Counted from the stretch's first letter, positions 1 to 9,322 are shown. The stretch is DNA of 64,000 bases from Castellaniella sp040276085 (GCF_040276085.1 NZ_JBELOK010000002.1:62001-126000); one strand, 5' to 3'. Made by a program: numbers and translations. The notes: generated by a model not told the origin, from the sequence alone.

Positions 1-785
1 GGCATGATTTGCACGGAGAGTGTCCAGCGCGGAAACTCTTGGTGTGAGATGCTTTCGTATAAATCACGTTGGGCACTTTCACGATCACGCCCAATCAGTT
101 CGGCTGCTTCAGCGTCTGTCAGGTTGCGAATCCCCTGCTGCGACTTGAAATGAAACTTTACCCAAAAACGCTCTTGTTGCGCATTAATAAAACTGAAGGT
201 GTGGCTGCCAAATAAATGCATATGGCGGTGATTTGCAGGAATACCGCGATCACTCATCACGATGGTGATCTGATGCAAGGCCTCCGGCAGGCCTGTCCAG
301 AACTCCCAATTATTTTGGGCGCTACGTAAGCCGGTGCCCGGATCACGTTTCACAGCGTGGTTCAGATCGGGAAACTTGAGCGGGTCTCGAAAAAAGAACA
401 CCGGCGTGTTGTTGCCCACCAGGTCCCAGTTGCCTTCTTCGGTATAGAACTTCATGGCCACGCCGCGGATATCACGCTCGGCATCCGCCGCACCACGCTC
501 TCCAGCCACTGTCGAAAAACGGACAAACACGGGGGTTTGCTTGCCTACCTGCGCAAATATCTTTGCCCGGGTATAGCGGGTGATGTCCTGGCTGACAGTA
601 AACATGCCATAGGCACCGGTACCTTTCGCGTGCATCCGGCGCTCGGGGATCACTTCACGGTCGAAGTGCGCGAGTTTCTCGAGTAACCAGACATCCTGCA
701 GCAGTGCTGGTCCACGAGCGCCTGCAGTGAGGATGTTTTGATTGTCGACCACTGGTGCGCCGGCAGCTGTCGTCAGCTTTTTCAT
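1..785 (-). CDS. katA: Monofunctional heme catalase, N-terminal part (cut by left window edge)
   Basis: Hydrogen peroxide dismutation. The reading frame is open from an ATG at 783-785 to the window edge, giving about 261 residues; the C-terminal half lies outside. The start is typical of clade 3 catalases: GAPVVDNQN, then GPALLQDVWLLEKLAHFDRE and IPERRMHAKG with the distal heme histidine, followed by the F-V-R-F-S-T-VAGERG stretch and a VVGNNTPVFFFRDP-like segment. An AGGAG ribosome site sits just upstream of the ATG. It is transcribed away from typA, separated from it by a terminator. Family is certain; the exact symbol is by similarity to Bordetella KatA. Confidence 0.88.
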   Translation of the reverse strand, partial: MKKLTTAAGAPVVDNQNILTAGARGPALLQDVWLLEKLAHFDREVIPERRMHAKGTGAYGMFTVSQDITRYTRAKIFAQVGKQTPVFVRFSTVAGERGAADAERDIRGVAMKFYTEEGNWDLVGNNTPVFFFRDPLKFPDLNHAVKRDPGTGLRSAQNNWEFWTGLPEALHQITIVMSDRGIPANHRHMHLFGSHTFSFINAQQERFWVKFHFKSQQGIRNLTDAEAAELIGRDRESAQRDLYESISHQEFPRWTLSVQIM

Positions 786-915
786 GGAATTCTCCTGGTG
801 ACAAGATTGATCATGGCCTTGAGTGCGTCATGCACACCCTCAGTTTGAGCCATCCCTGACAGACAGTCTAAACAAGATTTCCGCATTAATAAAATTGATT
901 ATTTATTATTGGTAA

Positions 916-930
916 TTAGATAAATACTAT
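916..930 (-). promoter_or_regulatory. Possible OxyR-like half site upstream of the catalase gene
   Basis: On the minus strand the sequence reads ATAG-TATTTAT-CTAA, close to the OxyR motif ATAG-N7-CTAT (one base off in the second arm). It lies about 130 bp upstream of the catalase start in an AT-rich stretch. OxyR control of catalase is common in this group, but the second tandem half site expected 22 bp away is poor, so this is a weak call. Confidence 0.28.
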
Positions 931-947
931 TGAACTGAAATCCACAT

Positions 948-983
948 AAAAAACCGGAGTTTGGACATACATCCAAACCCCGG
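948..983 (-). terminator. Rho-independent terminator after typA
   Basis: Read on the minus strand, a 12-bp stem (CCGGGGTTTGGA with TCCAAACTCCGG, one mismatch) encloses a 6-base loop and is followed by six T. It lies 44 bp past the typA stop codon and closes the rimP-typA operon. Confidence 0.88.
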
Positions 984-1026
984 GAATTTTAAAACCAGCT
1001 ATCGGGCGATACGTCTAATAGCTGTG

Positions 1027-2847
1027 TCAGGCTGATTCGCGCAGACTGCGACGGCGCTCGTGCTCCTGCAAGAAGCGCTTGCGCAAGCGAATGGACTTGG
1101 GCGTGACTTCAACCAGCTCATCATCAGAGATGAACTCGACTGCGTACTCAAGATTGAGCGCAATCGGCGGCACCAGATCAATGTGCTCGTCCTTGCCGGA
1201 GGCACGTACGTTGGTGAGCTTCTTTTCCTTGATGGGGTTGACCACCAGATCATTGTCACGCGAATGGATCCCAATGATCATGCCTTCATACACAGGGTCC
1301 TGGGGGGACACGAACATGCGGCCGCGCTCCTGCAGCTTCCACAAGGCGTAGGCCACTGCCGTGCCATCATCCTGGCTGATCAGTACACCGTTGCGACGTT
1401 CGCCGACGCCGCCCTCACGTACGGGAGCGTAATCGTCAAAAATATGGCTCATCAGACCCGTGCCTCGGGTCAGGGTCAGAAACTCACTCTGGAAGCCGAT
1501 CAACCCACGGGCGGGAATACGGTACTCGAGGCGGGTACGGCCACGGCCATCCGGCACCATATCCTGCAAATCACCCTTACGACGGCCCAGCTCTTCCATC
1601 ACGCCGCCCTGGTGGCCGTCTTCAACGTCCACAGTCAGGAGCTCATAGGGCTCGCACCTGACGCCGTCGATCTCTTTGTACATCACACGCGGACGCGACA
1701 CGGCCAGCTCATAGCCCTCGCGACGCATGTTTTCCAGCAAAATCGTCAAATGCAGCTCGCCACGACCACACACCTCGAATACGGTGTCATCGTCTGTGTC
1801 GTTCACCCGCAAGGCCACGTTGGACTTCAGCTCGCGATCCAGGCGATCACGCAGCTGGCGGCTGGTAACAAACTTGCCTTCGCGTCCGGCCAAAGGCGAG
1901 GTGTTCACCATGAAGTTCATCGTCAGGGTGGGCTCATCGATGTGCAGCATGGGCAGCACTTCGGGGTTGGCCGGATCCATCAGCGTGCAGCCAATCCCGA
2001 TCTCTTCAACCCCGTTGATCAAAACGATATCGCCGGCTTCGGCAGAATCCACAAGCTCGCGATCCAGGCCCTTGAACTTGAGTACCTGATTGATGCGACC
2101 CTTGAAGGTCTCACCCTCCGGACCAAACATGCCTACCACATCCTGGCCTGCATGCAGGCGGCCACGGTTGATCCGGCCTACGCCAATCTTGCCCACGTAG
2201 CTGCTGTAATCCAGAGAAATGATCTGGAACTGCAGGGGGCCATCGGCATCATCATCACGCTGAGGCACATATTGCATGATCGCGTCAAACAGGGGCCGCA
2301 TGGTGCCCGATCGCACATCGCTTTCCAGGCCCGCATAGCCGGCCAAACCAGATGCGTAGATCACTGGGAAATCCAGCTGCTCTTCGGTGGCGCCCAGCTT
2401 GTCGAACAAATCGAAGGTGGCATTCACCACGTAATCGGGACGCGCGCCCGGGCGATCTACCTTGTTAACTACAACGATCGGCTTCAAGCCCAGGGCCAAT
2501 GCCTTGCGGGTCACAAAGCGGGTTTGCGGCATCGGACCTTCAACAGCATCCACCAGCAGCAACACGCCATCAACCATCGACAGCACACGCTCTACCTCAC
2601 CACCAAAGTCCGCGTGTCCCGGGGTATCAATGATATTGATATGTGTCCCTTCGTACTCGACCGCACAGTTCTTGGCCAGAATGGTGATGCCGCGCTCGCG
2701 TTCGATATCGCCGGAGTCCATGACCCGTTCGGACACCTGCTGGTTGTCGCGAAAGGTGCCGGACTGTCGCAGCAGCTGGTCGACAAGAGTGGTTTTGCCA
2801 TGGTCGACGTGGGCGATGATCGCCACGTTACGCAAAGCTCGCTTCAT
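1027..2847 (-). CDS. typA: Translational GTPase TypA/BipA
   Basis: Ribosome-associated GTPase of the EF-G family, acting in 50S assembly and stress adaptation in the cytoplasm. 606 residues, the usual family length. The G domain is complete: AHVDHGKT (G1, about residues 11-18), a switch region with RGITI, DTPGH (G3), and NKVD (G4). Later parts match the EF-G domains III and V and the TypA-specific C-terminal domain (RGLIGFQSEF, TRGTG). The start codon overlaps the truB stop by 4 bp (ATGA), so the two are translationally coupled. Last gene of its operon, followed by a strong terminator. Confidence 0.97.
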   Translation of the reverse strand: MKRALRNVAIIAHVDHGKTTLVDQLLRQSGTFRDNQQVSERVMDSGDIERERGITILAKNCAVEYEGTHINIIDTPGHADFGGEVERVLSMVDGVLLLVDAVEGPMPQTRFVTRKALALGLKPIVVVNKVDRPGARPDYVVNATFDLFDKLGATEEQLDFPVIYASGLAGYAGLESDVRSGTMRPLFDAIMQYVPQRDDDADGPLQFQIISLDYSSYVGKIGVGRINRGRLHAGQDVVGMFGPEGETFKGRINQVLKFKGLDRELVDSAEAGDIVLINGVEEIGIGCTLMDPANPEVLPMLHIDEPTLTMNFMVNTSPLAGREGKFVTSRQLRDRLDRELKSNVALRVNDTDDDTVFEVCGRGELHLTILLENMRREGYELAVSRPRVMYKEIDGVRCEPYELLTVDVEDGHQGGVMEELGRRKGDLQDMVPDGRGRTRLEYRIPARGLIGFQSEFLTLTRGTGLMSHIFDDYAPVREGGVGERRNGVLISQDDGTAVAYALWKLQERGRMFVSPQDPVYEGMIIGIHSRDNDLVVNPIKEKKLTNVRASGKDEHIDLVPPIALNLEYAVEFISDDELVEVTPKSIRLRKRFLQEHERRRSLRESA

Positions 2848-3599
2848 AGGATGTTTTCCTCGGTAGTGACACTTGCCGGACGCAGGCCGTCAGGCAAGGC
2901 GTGTAAAGGGATCAGCGCCGACTGCGGCGCGGGCATGGCCTGCAAGGCCTCCAGCCCAATGGCCTGCTCGATCGAAAAAGGCCCGATCGCGGTGCGACGC
3001 AAGGCGGACAGATGGCCCAGACACCCCAGGTGACGGCCAATATCCTGAGCCAAGGTACGCACGTACGTGCCTTTGCTGCAATGCACTCGCACGCGTGCCT
3101 GGTTGCCTTCGCAACTCAGCACGTCGAGGGCATGAATCGTAATCTGACGCGGGGGTCGTTCAAGCTCGATGCCCTGGCGGGCGTATTCGTACAGCGGCTT
3201 GCCATCGCGCTTCAAGGCGGACACCATCGGCGGAATCTGCTGGATCTCGCCTCTGAAAGACGCCAAAGCGTCCTCCAGCTGGGCGGCGGTCACGGCAGGG
3301 GTCTGCCCGGATCGCGCTACGATATGGCCGGTCAGGTCGCCACTGTCAGTTTCCTCACCAAAAGTGATGGTGGCGTCATACACCTTGTCAGCCTCCAGCA
3401 TGGCAGCAGAAATCTTGGTCGCACGACCAAAGCAACAAATCAGCAATCCGGTGGCAAAAGGATCCAGCGTGCCGGTGTGGCCCGCCTTGCGGGCATCCAC
3501 GGTTCTTTTGGCACGCTGCAATGCGTGATTACTGGAGAGGCCCTCCGGTTTGTCCAGCAACAGGACACCGTCGAGCATCTGCCCGCGTCGGGAAGCCAT
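2844..3599 (-). CDS. truB: tRNA pseudouridine(55) synthase TruB
   Basis: Converts U55 in the T-loop of tRNAs to pseudouridine. 251 residues, somewhat short because only a small C-terminal PUA-like part is present. The N terminus has the family signature DGVLLLDKPEGLSSN and the catalytic block GHTGTLDPFATGLL with the nucleophilic Asp. Further conserved segments are FGEETDSGDLTG and VHCSKGTYVRTLAQDIG. Lies between rbfA (36 bp upstream) and typA (4-bp overlap), the standard betaproteobacterial order. Confidence 0.96.
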   Translation of the reverse strand: MASRRGQMLDGVLLLDKPEGLSSNHALQRAKRTVDARKAGHTGTLDPFATGLLICCFGRATKISAAMLEADKVYDATITFGEETDSGDLTGHIVARSGQTPAVTAAQLEDALASFRGEIQQIPPMVSALKRDGKPLYEYARQGIELERPPRQITIHALDVLSCEGNQARVRVHCSKGTYVRTLAQDIGRHLGCLGHLSALRRTAIGPFSIEQAIGLEALQAMPAPQSALIPLHALPDGLRPASVTTEENIL

Positions 3600-3634
3600 C
3601 GTTCAATCCGTCCAGATGAGTGACGACCGCCCTA

Positions 3635-4045
3635 TCAGGGCTGGCCGTCCGGGTCTTCGAGCTCGGGAATCTCCGATGCGCCCGCTTGGGGGCGATTGGC
3701 CCGATCGATGAGTTGTGTGAGTTCGATCCCGCGCGCCAGTTGCACATCGTGCATAAAGCGCAGCGTCGGAACCGTATGAATCTGCAGCAACTTGAAGAGC
3801 TGCGAATGCAACCAGCCCGCCTTGCTGTTCAAGGCCTGGGCTGCTGTGTCGGGTTCTGCACCCAATACCGTGAAATACACTTTGGCATGGGCGTAGTCGG
3901 CCGACAGATCAACCCCTGTCAGGGTGATCAGGCCAGCCTGAGAGACATCCAGCTCGCGGTGCACCAGGGCCGCCAGATCTTTCTGGATCTGGTCGGCCAG
4001 CCGGGTATTGCGGCCTGGATTCGGTTTGGTTTTATGACGACCCAT
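3635..4045 (-). CDS. rbfA: 30S ribosome-binding factor RbfA
   Basis: KH-fold protein that binds immature 30S subunits and helps 16S rRNA 5'-end maturation. 136 residues, typical. Family features seen: an N-terminal R-(L/V)-A-D-QIQKDLAALV segment, then SADYAHAKVYFTVLG and the C-terminal VPTLRFMHDVQLARG with the characteristic P-x-L-x-F-x-x-D. A short acidic, proline-containing tail (PELEDPDGQP) ends the protein. Sits 16 bp after infB within the same operon. Confidence 0.95.
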   Translation of the reverse strand: MGRHKTKPNPGRNTRLADQIQKDLAALVHRELDVSQAGLITLTGVDLSADYAHAKVYFTVLGAEPDTAAQALNSKAGWLHSQLFKLLQIHTVPTLRFMHDVQLARGIELTQLIDRANRPQAGASEIPELEDPDGQP

Positions 4046-4061
4046 GACAGACAGCCCTCAC

Positions 4062-7000
4062 TTACAGTGAGCGGGCAACTTCCTTGATTTCAAAGACTTC
4101 GAGTTGATCACCGACTTCGATATCATTGTTGCCCCGGAGCGTGATCCCGCAATCAAAGCCAGACTTGACTTCTTTGACGTCGTCCTTGAAGCGGCGCAGG
4201 GACTCGAGCGTACCCGACCAGTGCACCACATGGTTGCGCAGCAGGCGAACCTGAGAATCGCGCTTGACCAGGCCTTCGAGCACCATGCAGCCGGCAATGT
4301 TGCCCACCTTGGATACGGTAAAGATCTCGCGGATCTCGACGAGGCCGATGATTTCTTCGCGTTTCTCGGGTGCCAGCATGCCGGACAAGGCATTTTTGAC
4401 GTCGTCGATAGCGTCGTAAATGATGTTGTAGTAGCGCAGATCGATTTCGTTGGTTTCTGCCAGTTTCTTGGCAGACTGATCGGCACGGACATTAAAGCCG
4501 ATCACCACGGCACCCGACGCGATAGCCAGGTTGACGTCGCTCTCGGAGATACCGCCCACCGCAGCGTGCACCACCTGTACGCGGACTTCGTCCGTGGACA
4601 GTTTGACCAAAGACTGCACCAGGGCTTCTTGTGAACCCTGCACGTCGGTTTTGACGATCAGGGGCAAGGTACGAACACCCTCGCCCAGGTTGTCGAACAT
4701 GGACTCGAGCTTGGCAGCCTGCTGGCGTGCCAGCTTGACGTCGCGGAACTTGCCCTGACGGAACAATGCGATCTCACGTGCCTTGCGCTCGTCGTTGAGC
4801 ACCAGCACCTCGTCTCCGGCGGCCGGCACTTCGGCCAGGCCCTGGATCTCGACCGGCGTAGACGGGCCGGCCTCGGCGGTGGGCTTGCCCGTATCGTTGA
4901 GCATGGCGCGAACCTTACCAAAGGCCACCCCGGCCAGCACCGCGTCGCCGCGATGCAGCGTACCGCTTTGCACCAGAATGGTGGCCACAGGCCCGCGACC
5001 TTTGTCCAGACGGGCTTCGATCACGATGCCCTTGGCCGGTGCGTCTACCGGTGCCTTGAGTTCGAGGATTTCGGCCTGCAGCAAGACGTTTTCGAGCAAA
5101 TCATCCACACCCTGCCCGGTTTTGGCAGACACCGAGATAAACGGCACATCGCCGCCGTATTCTTCGGGCACGACTTCTTCGGCAACCAGCTCTTGCTTGA
5201 CACGCTCGGCATTGGCTTCGGGCTTGTCGATCTTGTTGATGGCCACAACCAAAGGTACATTGGCCGCCTTGGCATGGTGAATGGCCTCGCGGGTTTGCGG
5301 CATCACGCCGTCGTCGGCGGCAACCACAAGAATCACGATATCCGTGGCTTGTGCACCGCGTGCCCGCATGGCCGTAAAGGCTTCGTGGCCCGGGGTATCC
5401 AGAAAGGCCACCACGCCGCGATCGGTTTTGACGCTGTATGCACCAATGTGCTGCGTAATCCCGCCTGCTTCACCCGTAGCCACCTTGGTACGGCGGATGT
5501 AATCCAGCAATGAGGTCTTGCCGTGGTCGACGTGACCCATCACAGTCACCACCGGTGCGCGAGGCAAGGCTTCGGTTTCGTTGGCTTCGGTATCGGCCAG
5601 GAACGCCTCGGGATCGTCCAGCTTGGCTGCAATCGCAGTATGCCCAAGCTCTTCGACCACAATCATGGCGGTTTCCTGATCGAGAATCTGGTTGATGGTT
5701 ACCATCTGGCCCAGCTTCATCAGGTGCTTGATGACTTCCGCCGCCTTCACTGCCATCTTGTGGGCCAGATCAGCCACCGAGATGGTCTCGGGGACATGAA
5801 CCTCACGGGCGATGAATTCGACTTGTTGCGGCTCTTGGTGATGCTCTGCGTGACGGCGGCCTTGCTTGCGCCCACCCTTGCCACCACGGCCAGACTTGTT
5901 GCCGGAGCGCCAGGCGTCTTTGCTGGTGCCAGCCGACAGCGTATCGGCCTTGGACGGCTTCTTGCGAGCATCGTTGGACCAGCTGGAAGACACATCCGCT
6001 GCCTTGATGACCTTCTTGCCTTCGGACTCTTTCTTGGCAGTACTCTTGCCCGCAGGTTTATGCAGGGTTTTAGAGCTGGATTCTTCGGGCTCGGCTGCGC
6101 GCAACACTTTGCGCGGCTGACGCATCATTTCACGCAATGCAGCGGCCTCGGCCTCTGCTGCCTTGCGGGCACGATCCCGATCGGAATCCGGTGCCGCCGG
6201 CGCGCGGCGTGCCTTGCCCGGTGTCGCGGCAGGTGCAGCCACGGGTGCGGAGGAAGCCTCCGGCCGCGAGGGGCTGCGCCGTGCAGGCGTGGCATCAGAA
6301 TGCGTTTTTGAACGAGATGCGGCAGACGTCTCGGCAGGCGCAGCCTGCTCGACGACGGGGGTTTCACTCACGATAGTCGGCTTTGTATCAGTAGAAGGTG
6401 CTTCAACGGTGTCTGGTTGAGCTGCATCGGCCGCTGCAGGCTGCTGCGCGACAGGCGTGGCTTCTGCAGACGGCGCGTCTGTGCGGGATTCGGGTGTGGC
6501 ATCTGCCTGATCTGCGTGTGCAGACCCTGCATCCACATCGGAGGCAGAGGCTGGCGCAGCAGGTGTCTCGGCGACCGGAGCAGCTTTGGCTGGTTCGGAA
6601 ACCGGTGCAGAGGTTTCAGTGGGCTGCTCTTGTGCCAGCTTTACAGACTCATCAACCACTGGGGTAGCGGTGGCTGCAATAGCTTCTGGCGCAGGCGAAG
6701 AATGAATCTCTGCCGCCTGGGCAGGCTCGCCCGCAGCCGCAACGGCCTCGGCTCGCGCAGCATCCAGCAACTCGGCACGATCCCGCTTGACCAGCACCCG
6801 CTTCTTGCGAACCTCGACTTGAATGGTCCGTGACTTGCCAGTGCTGTCAGCCTGATGGATCTCGGAGGTCTTGCGGCGTGTGAGCACTACCTTTTTGCCT
6901 GATTCTGCCCCGCCGTGCGAGCGACGCAGTGACTCGAGCAAGGCACTTTTATCGGCCTCGGTCACGTCTGCATTCACCGTATCGAGCTGGACACCGGCCG

Positions 7001-7076
7001 AGCGGAAATGGTCCAGCAGGACGTTGGCAGGCATGTTCAGTTCTTCGGCGAATTGGGCGACGGTGTTACTCGGCAT
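4062..7076 (-). CDS. infB: Translation initiation factor IF-2
   Basis: GTPase that places fMet-tRNA on the 30S P site and promotes subunit joining. 1004 residues, long as usual for betaproteobacteria because of an Ala/Pro/Glu-rich linker (about residues 95-390). An IF2N module opens the protein (VAQFAEELNMPANVLLDHF) and a second one lies at about 425-475 (ISVADLAHKMAVKAAEVIK). The G domain follows: GHVDHGKT, DTPGHEAF, NKID. The remaining domains include the fMet-tRNA-binding C2 domain. It is the central gene of the operon, 56 bp after nusA. The window also contains the tRNA-fMet that this factor recognises. Confidence 0.97.
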   Translation of the reverse strand: MPSNTVAQFAEELNMPANVLLDHFRSAGVQLDTVNADVTEADKSALLESLRRSHGGAESGKKVVLTRRKTSEIHQADSTGKSRTIQVEVRKKRVLVKRDRAELLDAARAEAVAAAGEPAQAAEIHSSPAPEAIAATATPVVDESVKLAQEQPTETSAPVSEPAKAAPVAETPAAPASASDVDAGSAHADQADATPESRTDAPSAEATPVAQQPAAADAAQPDTVEAPSTDTKPTIVSETPVVEQAAPAETSAASRSKTHSDATPARRSPSRPEASSAPVAAPAATPGKARRAPAAPDSDRDRARKAAEAEAAALREMMRQPRKVLRAAEPEESSSKTLHKPAGKSTAKKESEGKKVIKAADVSSSWSNDARKKPSKADTLSAGTSKDAWRSGNKSGRGGKGGRKQGRRHAEHHQEPQQVEFIAREVHVPETISVADLAHKMAVKAAEVIKHLMKLGQMVTINQILDQETAMIVVEELGHTAIAAKLDDPEAFLADTEANETEALPRAPVVTVMGHVDHGKTSLLDYIRRTKVATGEAGGITQHIGAYSVKTDRGVVAFLDTPGHEAFTAMRARGAQATDIVILVVAADDGVMPQTREAIHHAKAANVPLVVAINKIDKPEANAERVKQELVAEEVVPEEYGGDVPFISVSAKTGQGVDDLLENVLLQAEILELKAPVDAPAKGIVIEARLDKGRGPVATILVQSGTLHRGDAVLAGVAFGKVRAMLNDTGKPTAEAGPSTPVEIQGLAEVPAAGDEVLVLNDERKAREIALFRQGKFRDVKLARQQAAKLESMFDNLGEGVRTLPLIVKTDVQGSQEALVQSLVKLSTDEVRVQVVHAAVGGISESDVNLAIASGAVVIGFNVRADQSAKKLAETNEIDLRYYNIIYDAIDDVKNALSGMLAPEKREEIIGLVEIREIFTVSKVGNIAGCMVLEGLVKRDSQVRLLRNHVVHWSGTLESLRRFKDDVKEVKSGFDCGITLRGNNDIEVGDQLEVFEIKEVARSL

Positions 7077-7132
7077 TCGACTCTCTCTTTAACTTCGTTA
7101 AGGGGCGCGATGGGGTGCGATGCGACAAGACC

Positions 7133-8617
7133 TCAGGCTTTGTCGTCTTCGAACCAATGGGCTCGCGCCTGCATGATCATGTCACTGGCAGTTTCTTCAG
7201 ACAGACCGGTGAGTTCAGCCAGTTCGTCTGCGGCCAGTTCGGCCAAATCATCCAGTGTCGTGATCTCGTTTTCGGCCAGTTTGGCAACCAGCGGGGCATC
7301 CATGCCCTTGATCTCCAGCAGATCACGGGCTGTTTGTACACGTTCTTCTTGGGCGATGGCCTCGGTGAGCAAGGCATTACGGGCCCGCGTGCGAAGCTCG
7401 TTGACGGTTTCTTCGTCGAAGGCTTCGATGTCCAGCAGCTCTTGCATGGGCACATAGGCGACTTCTTCGAGGCCGGTAAAGCCTTCATCAATCAGAATAT
7501 CGGCAACTTCTTCGTCCACATCCAGCCTGGTGATAAAGGCATGGCGCAAGGCAGTACGCTCGACATCCTGACGATTCTGGCTTTCTTCAGGCGTCATGAT
7601 GTTGATCTGCCAGCCGGTAAGCTCGGATGCCAGGCGGACGTTTTGACCTCGCGCACCAATAGCCTTGGGCAGGTTTTCTTCGTCGACCACGACATCCATG
7701 GCATGTTTGTCTTCGTCGACCAGGATGGACTCGACGTGCGCCGGCGCCAATGCACCGATGACGAACTCGGCCGGATCATCCGCCCACAGAACGATGTCGA
7801 CTTGCTCTCCACCGAGCTCGTTGCGCACAGCAGTGACGCGAGAACCGCGCATGCCCACGCACGTGCCGATGGGATCGATACGCTTATCGTACGCCACCAC
7901 GGCAATCTTGGCACGCACACCGGGATCCCGGGCGGCCGCCTTGATTTCCAGCAAGCCTTGCTCGATCTCGGGCACTTCGTTGTCGAAGAGCTCGCGGATG
8001 AAATCGGGTGAAGTACGCGACAAAATCACTTGCTGGCCGCGTGCCGTGTGATCTACCTTGAGCACCCAGGCGCGGACACGATCGCCCGAGCGGATGTTTT
8101 CTTTGGGGATCATCTCGGATCGGGGCAAACGGGCTTCGACCTTGCCGATTTCGATGATCGCATCTCCTTTGTCGAGCCGCTTGACGGTACCCGAGACAAT
8201 GGATTCGCCACGATCGAGGAAATCGTTGAGCACCTGCTCGCGCTCGGCGTCACGGATCTTTTGCAAGATGGCCTGCTTGGCCGCTTGCGCACCGATCCGA
8301 CCAAACTCGATGGGCTCGAGAGGCTCTTCGATGTATTCGCCGATCTCGATGCCAGGCACAATATCCTGGGCATCGGTGAAGAGCTCCTGCGCATCAGGCT
8401 CTTGAAGCCCGGCTTCGTCGGGCACCACCAGCCAACGGCGAAAACCTTCGTGCTCGCCAGTTTGGCGATCGATGGCCACGCGAATATCCACGTCTTCTTT
8501 GAAGCGTTTTTTCATGGCAGAAGCCAGAGCGCTTTCGAGTGCGTCAAACACGACATCGCGTTCAACGTTTTTTTCACGCGCCAAGGCGTCGACCAATAGA
8601 AGAATTTCGCGACTCAT
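7133..8617 (-). CDS. nusA: Transcription termination/antitermination factor NusA
   Basis: RNA polymerase elongation factor that modulates pausing, termination and antitermination. 494 residues as in E. coli. Domain order: N-terminal RNAP-binding domain (residues 1-125), S1 domain (about 135-200, GTVKRLDKGDAIIEIG), two KH domains (about 230-345, including GMRGSRVTAVRNELGGE and GARGQNVRLASELTGW), and acidic helix-hairpin-helix repeats at the C terminus. The ATG overlaps the rimP stop (ATGA), so it is coupled to rimP. NusA commonly autoregulates its own operon, which matters for the hairpin before rimP. Confidence 0.97.
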   Translation of the reverse strand: MSREILLLVDALAREKNVERDVVFDALESALASAMKKRFKEDVDIRVAIDRQTGEHEGFRRWLVVPDEAGLQEPDAQELFTDAQDIVPGIEIGEYIEEPLEPIEFGRIGAQAAKQAILQKIRDAEREQVLNDFLDRGESIVSGTVKRLDKGDAIIEIGKVEARLPRSEMIPKENIRSGDRVRAWVLKVDHTARGQQVILSRTSPDFIRELFDNEVPEIEQGLLEIKAAARDPGVRAKIAVVAYDKRIDPIGTCVGMRGSRVTAVRNELGGEQVDIVLWADDPAEFVIGALAPAHVESILVDEDKHAMDVVVDEENLPKAIGARGQNVRLASELTGWQINIMTPEESQNRQDVERTALRHAFITRLDVDEEVADILIDEGFTGLEEVAYVPMQELLDIEAFDEETVNELRTRARNALLTEAIAQEERVQTARDLLEIKGMDAPLVAKLAENEITTLDDLAELAADELAELTGLSEETASDMIMQARAHWFEDDKA

Positions 8618-9084
8618 CGCTTCTTACCCTTGAAATCGAGAACAGGATCCAGGTGAGCCCGGTCCACATCGTCAAAAGAAAATGGCAGCGTCTGCAACTG
8701 CCCGGCCTGGTCTTCGTACTCCAGACTGAGCTGGGAGGGGTCATCCTCCGACGTGCGCAAAATGCCGGTAAATACCTTGCGGGATTCAATCGCCTCGTGA
8801 AGCCGAAGCTCGATGCGTTGGCCCGCAAACCGTTGGTAATCATCCAGACGACGCAAAGGGCGGTCGACACCAGGAGAACTGACTTCCAGGCGCTTGTAGT
8901 CGATGTTCTCGACTTCAAACACATGAGACAGCTGGCGTGAGACTTGTTCGCAATCGTCGATACGGACACCTTCAGGACGATCAATGACCACACGCAGCAG
9001 CCCCAGGGGCGCGCGCTCGACATCGACCAGTTCTATATCAAACCCAAGCAAAGCCTGCTGGGTGACAGCAAAGATATCCGCCAT
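8614..9084 (-). CDS. rimP: Ribosome maturation factor RimP
   Basis: Needed for late 30S maturation. The ATG at 9082-9084 gives 156 residues starting MADIFAVTQQALLGF. An in-frame TTG nine bases further upstream is rejected because it lies in the T-run of a hairpin and the GGAA at 9088-9091 fits as ribosome site for the ATG. Conserved family blocks: ELVDVERAPLGLLRV, DCEQVSRQLSHVFEVE and the signature LEVSSPGVDRPLR. Overlaps nusA by 4 bp. First gene of the rimP-typA operon. Confidence 0.95.
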   Translation of the reverse strand: MADIFAVTQQALLGFDIELVDVERAPLGLLRVVIDRPEGVRIDDCEQVSRQLSHVFEVENIDYKRLEVSSPGVDRPLRRLDDYQRFAGQRIELRLHEAIESRKVFTGILRTSEDDPSQLSLEYEDQAGQLQTLPFSFDDVDRAHLDPVLDFKGKKR

Positions 9085-9091
9085 AAATTCC

Positions 9092-9120
9092 AAAAAAAAG
9101 GGGCTGTCCAGCAGCCCTTT
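9092..9120 (-). terminator. Intrinsic terminator-like hairpin just before rimP (candidate attenuator)
   Basis: Read on the minus strand, AAAGGGCTG pairs with CAGCCCCTT (one G-T pair) around a 5-base loop, followed by eight T. The T-run ends only about 8 bases before the rimP ATG. No promoter could fit between the hairpin and the gene, so transcripts for rimP-nusA-infB must read through it. This is seen directly; the regulatory role is inferred. Confidence 0.7.
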
Positions 9121-9236
9121 GTTTACCTTGTGGCTTGCGCCAAAAGGCTGATTCAGGAACCGCCAAAGACCCGCGACTAATCTGGCATTACCTTAATAAA
9201 AGGCAAAACCCCAGACTAGGCAGGCCTTCGGGGGAC

Positions 9237-9256
9237 ACAGCACTTGTATGTGCTGT
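9237..9256 (-). promoter_or_regulatory. Perfect inverted repeat in the rimP leader
   Basis: ACAGCAC and GTGCTGT, 7-bp perfect arms around 6 bases, lie right after the predicted transcription start of the rimP operon. It would form a hairpin at the 5' end of the leader RNA or could be a protein site. Confidence 0.4.
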
Positions 9257-9266
9257 AAAGCCTTAG

Positions 9267-9272
9267 ATTATA
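9267..9272 (-). promoter_or_regulatory. Probable -10 element of the rimP-nusA-infB operon
   Basis: A perfect TATAAT on the minus strand, 183 bp upstream of the rimP ATG. A weak -35 (TTATGT) is found 17 bp further upstream. It predicts a leader of roughly 175 nt containing the 9237-9256 repeat and the terminator-like hairpin. Confidence 0.5.
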
Positions 9273-9322
9273 ACAGCATTTCTGTGTTCACATAAGGATT
9301 TTTAATGTTTCAGCGCCTCGGG

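Noticed and set aside
1060..3033. 657-codon plus-strand frame opposite typA and truB
   Set aside because: It is the mirror of two certain genes in high-GC DNA, shows no protein family features, and long antisense frames are common in such DNA.
5523..6311. Plus-strand frame of 262 codons opposite infB
   Set aside because: Shadow of the Ala/Pro-rich linker of IF-2; no ribosome site and no family features.
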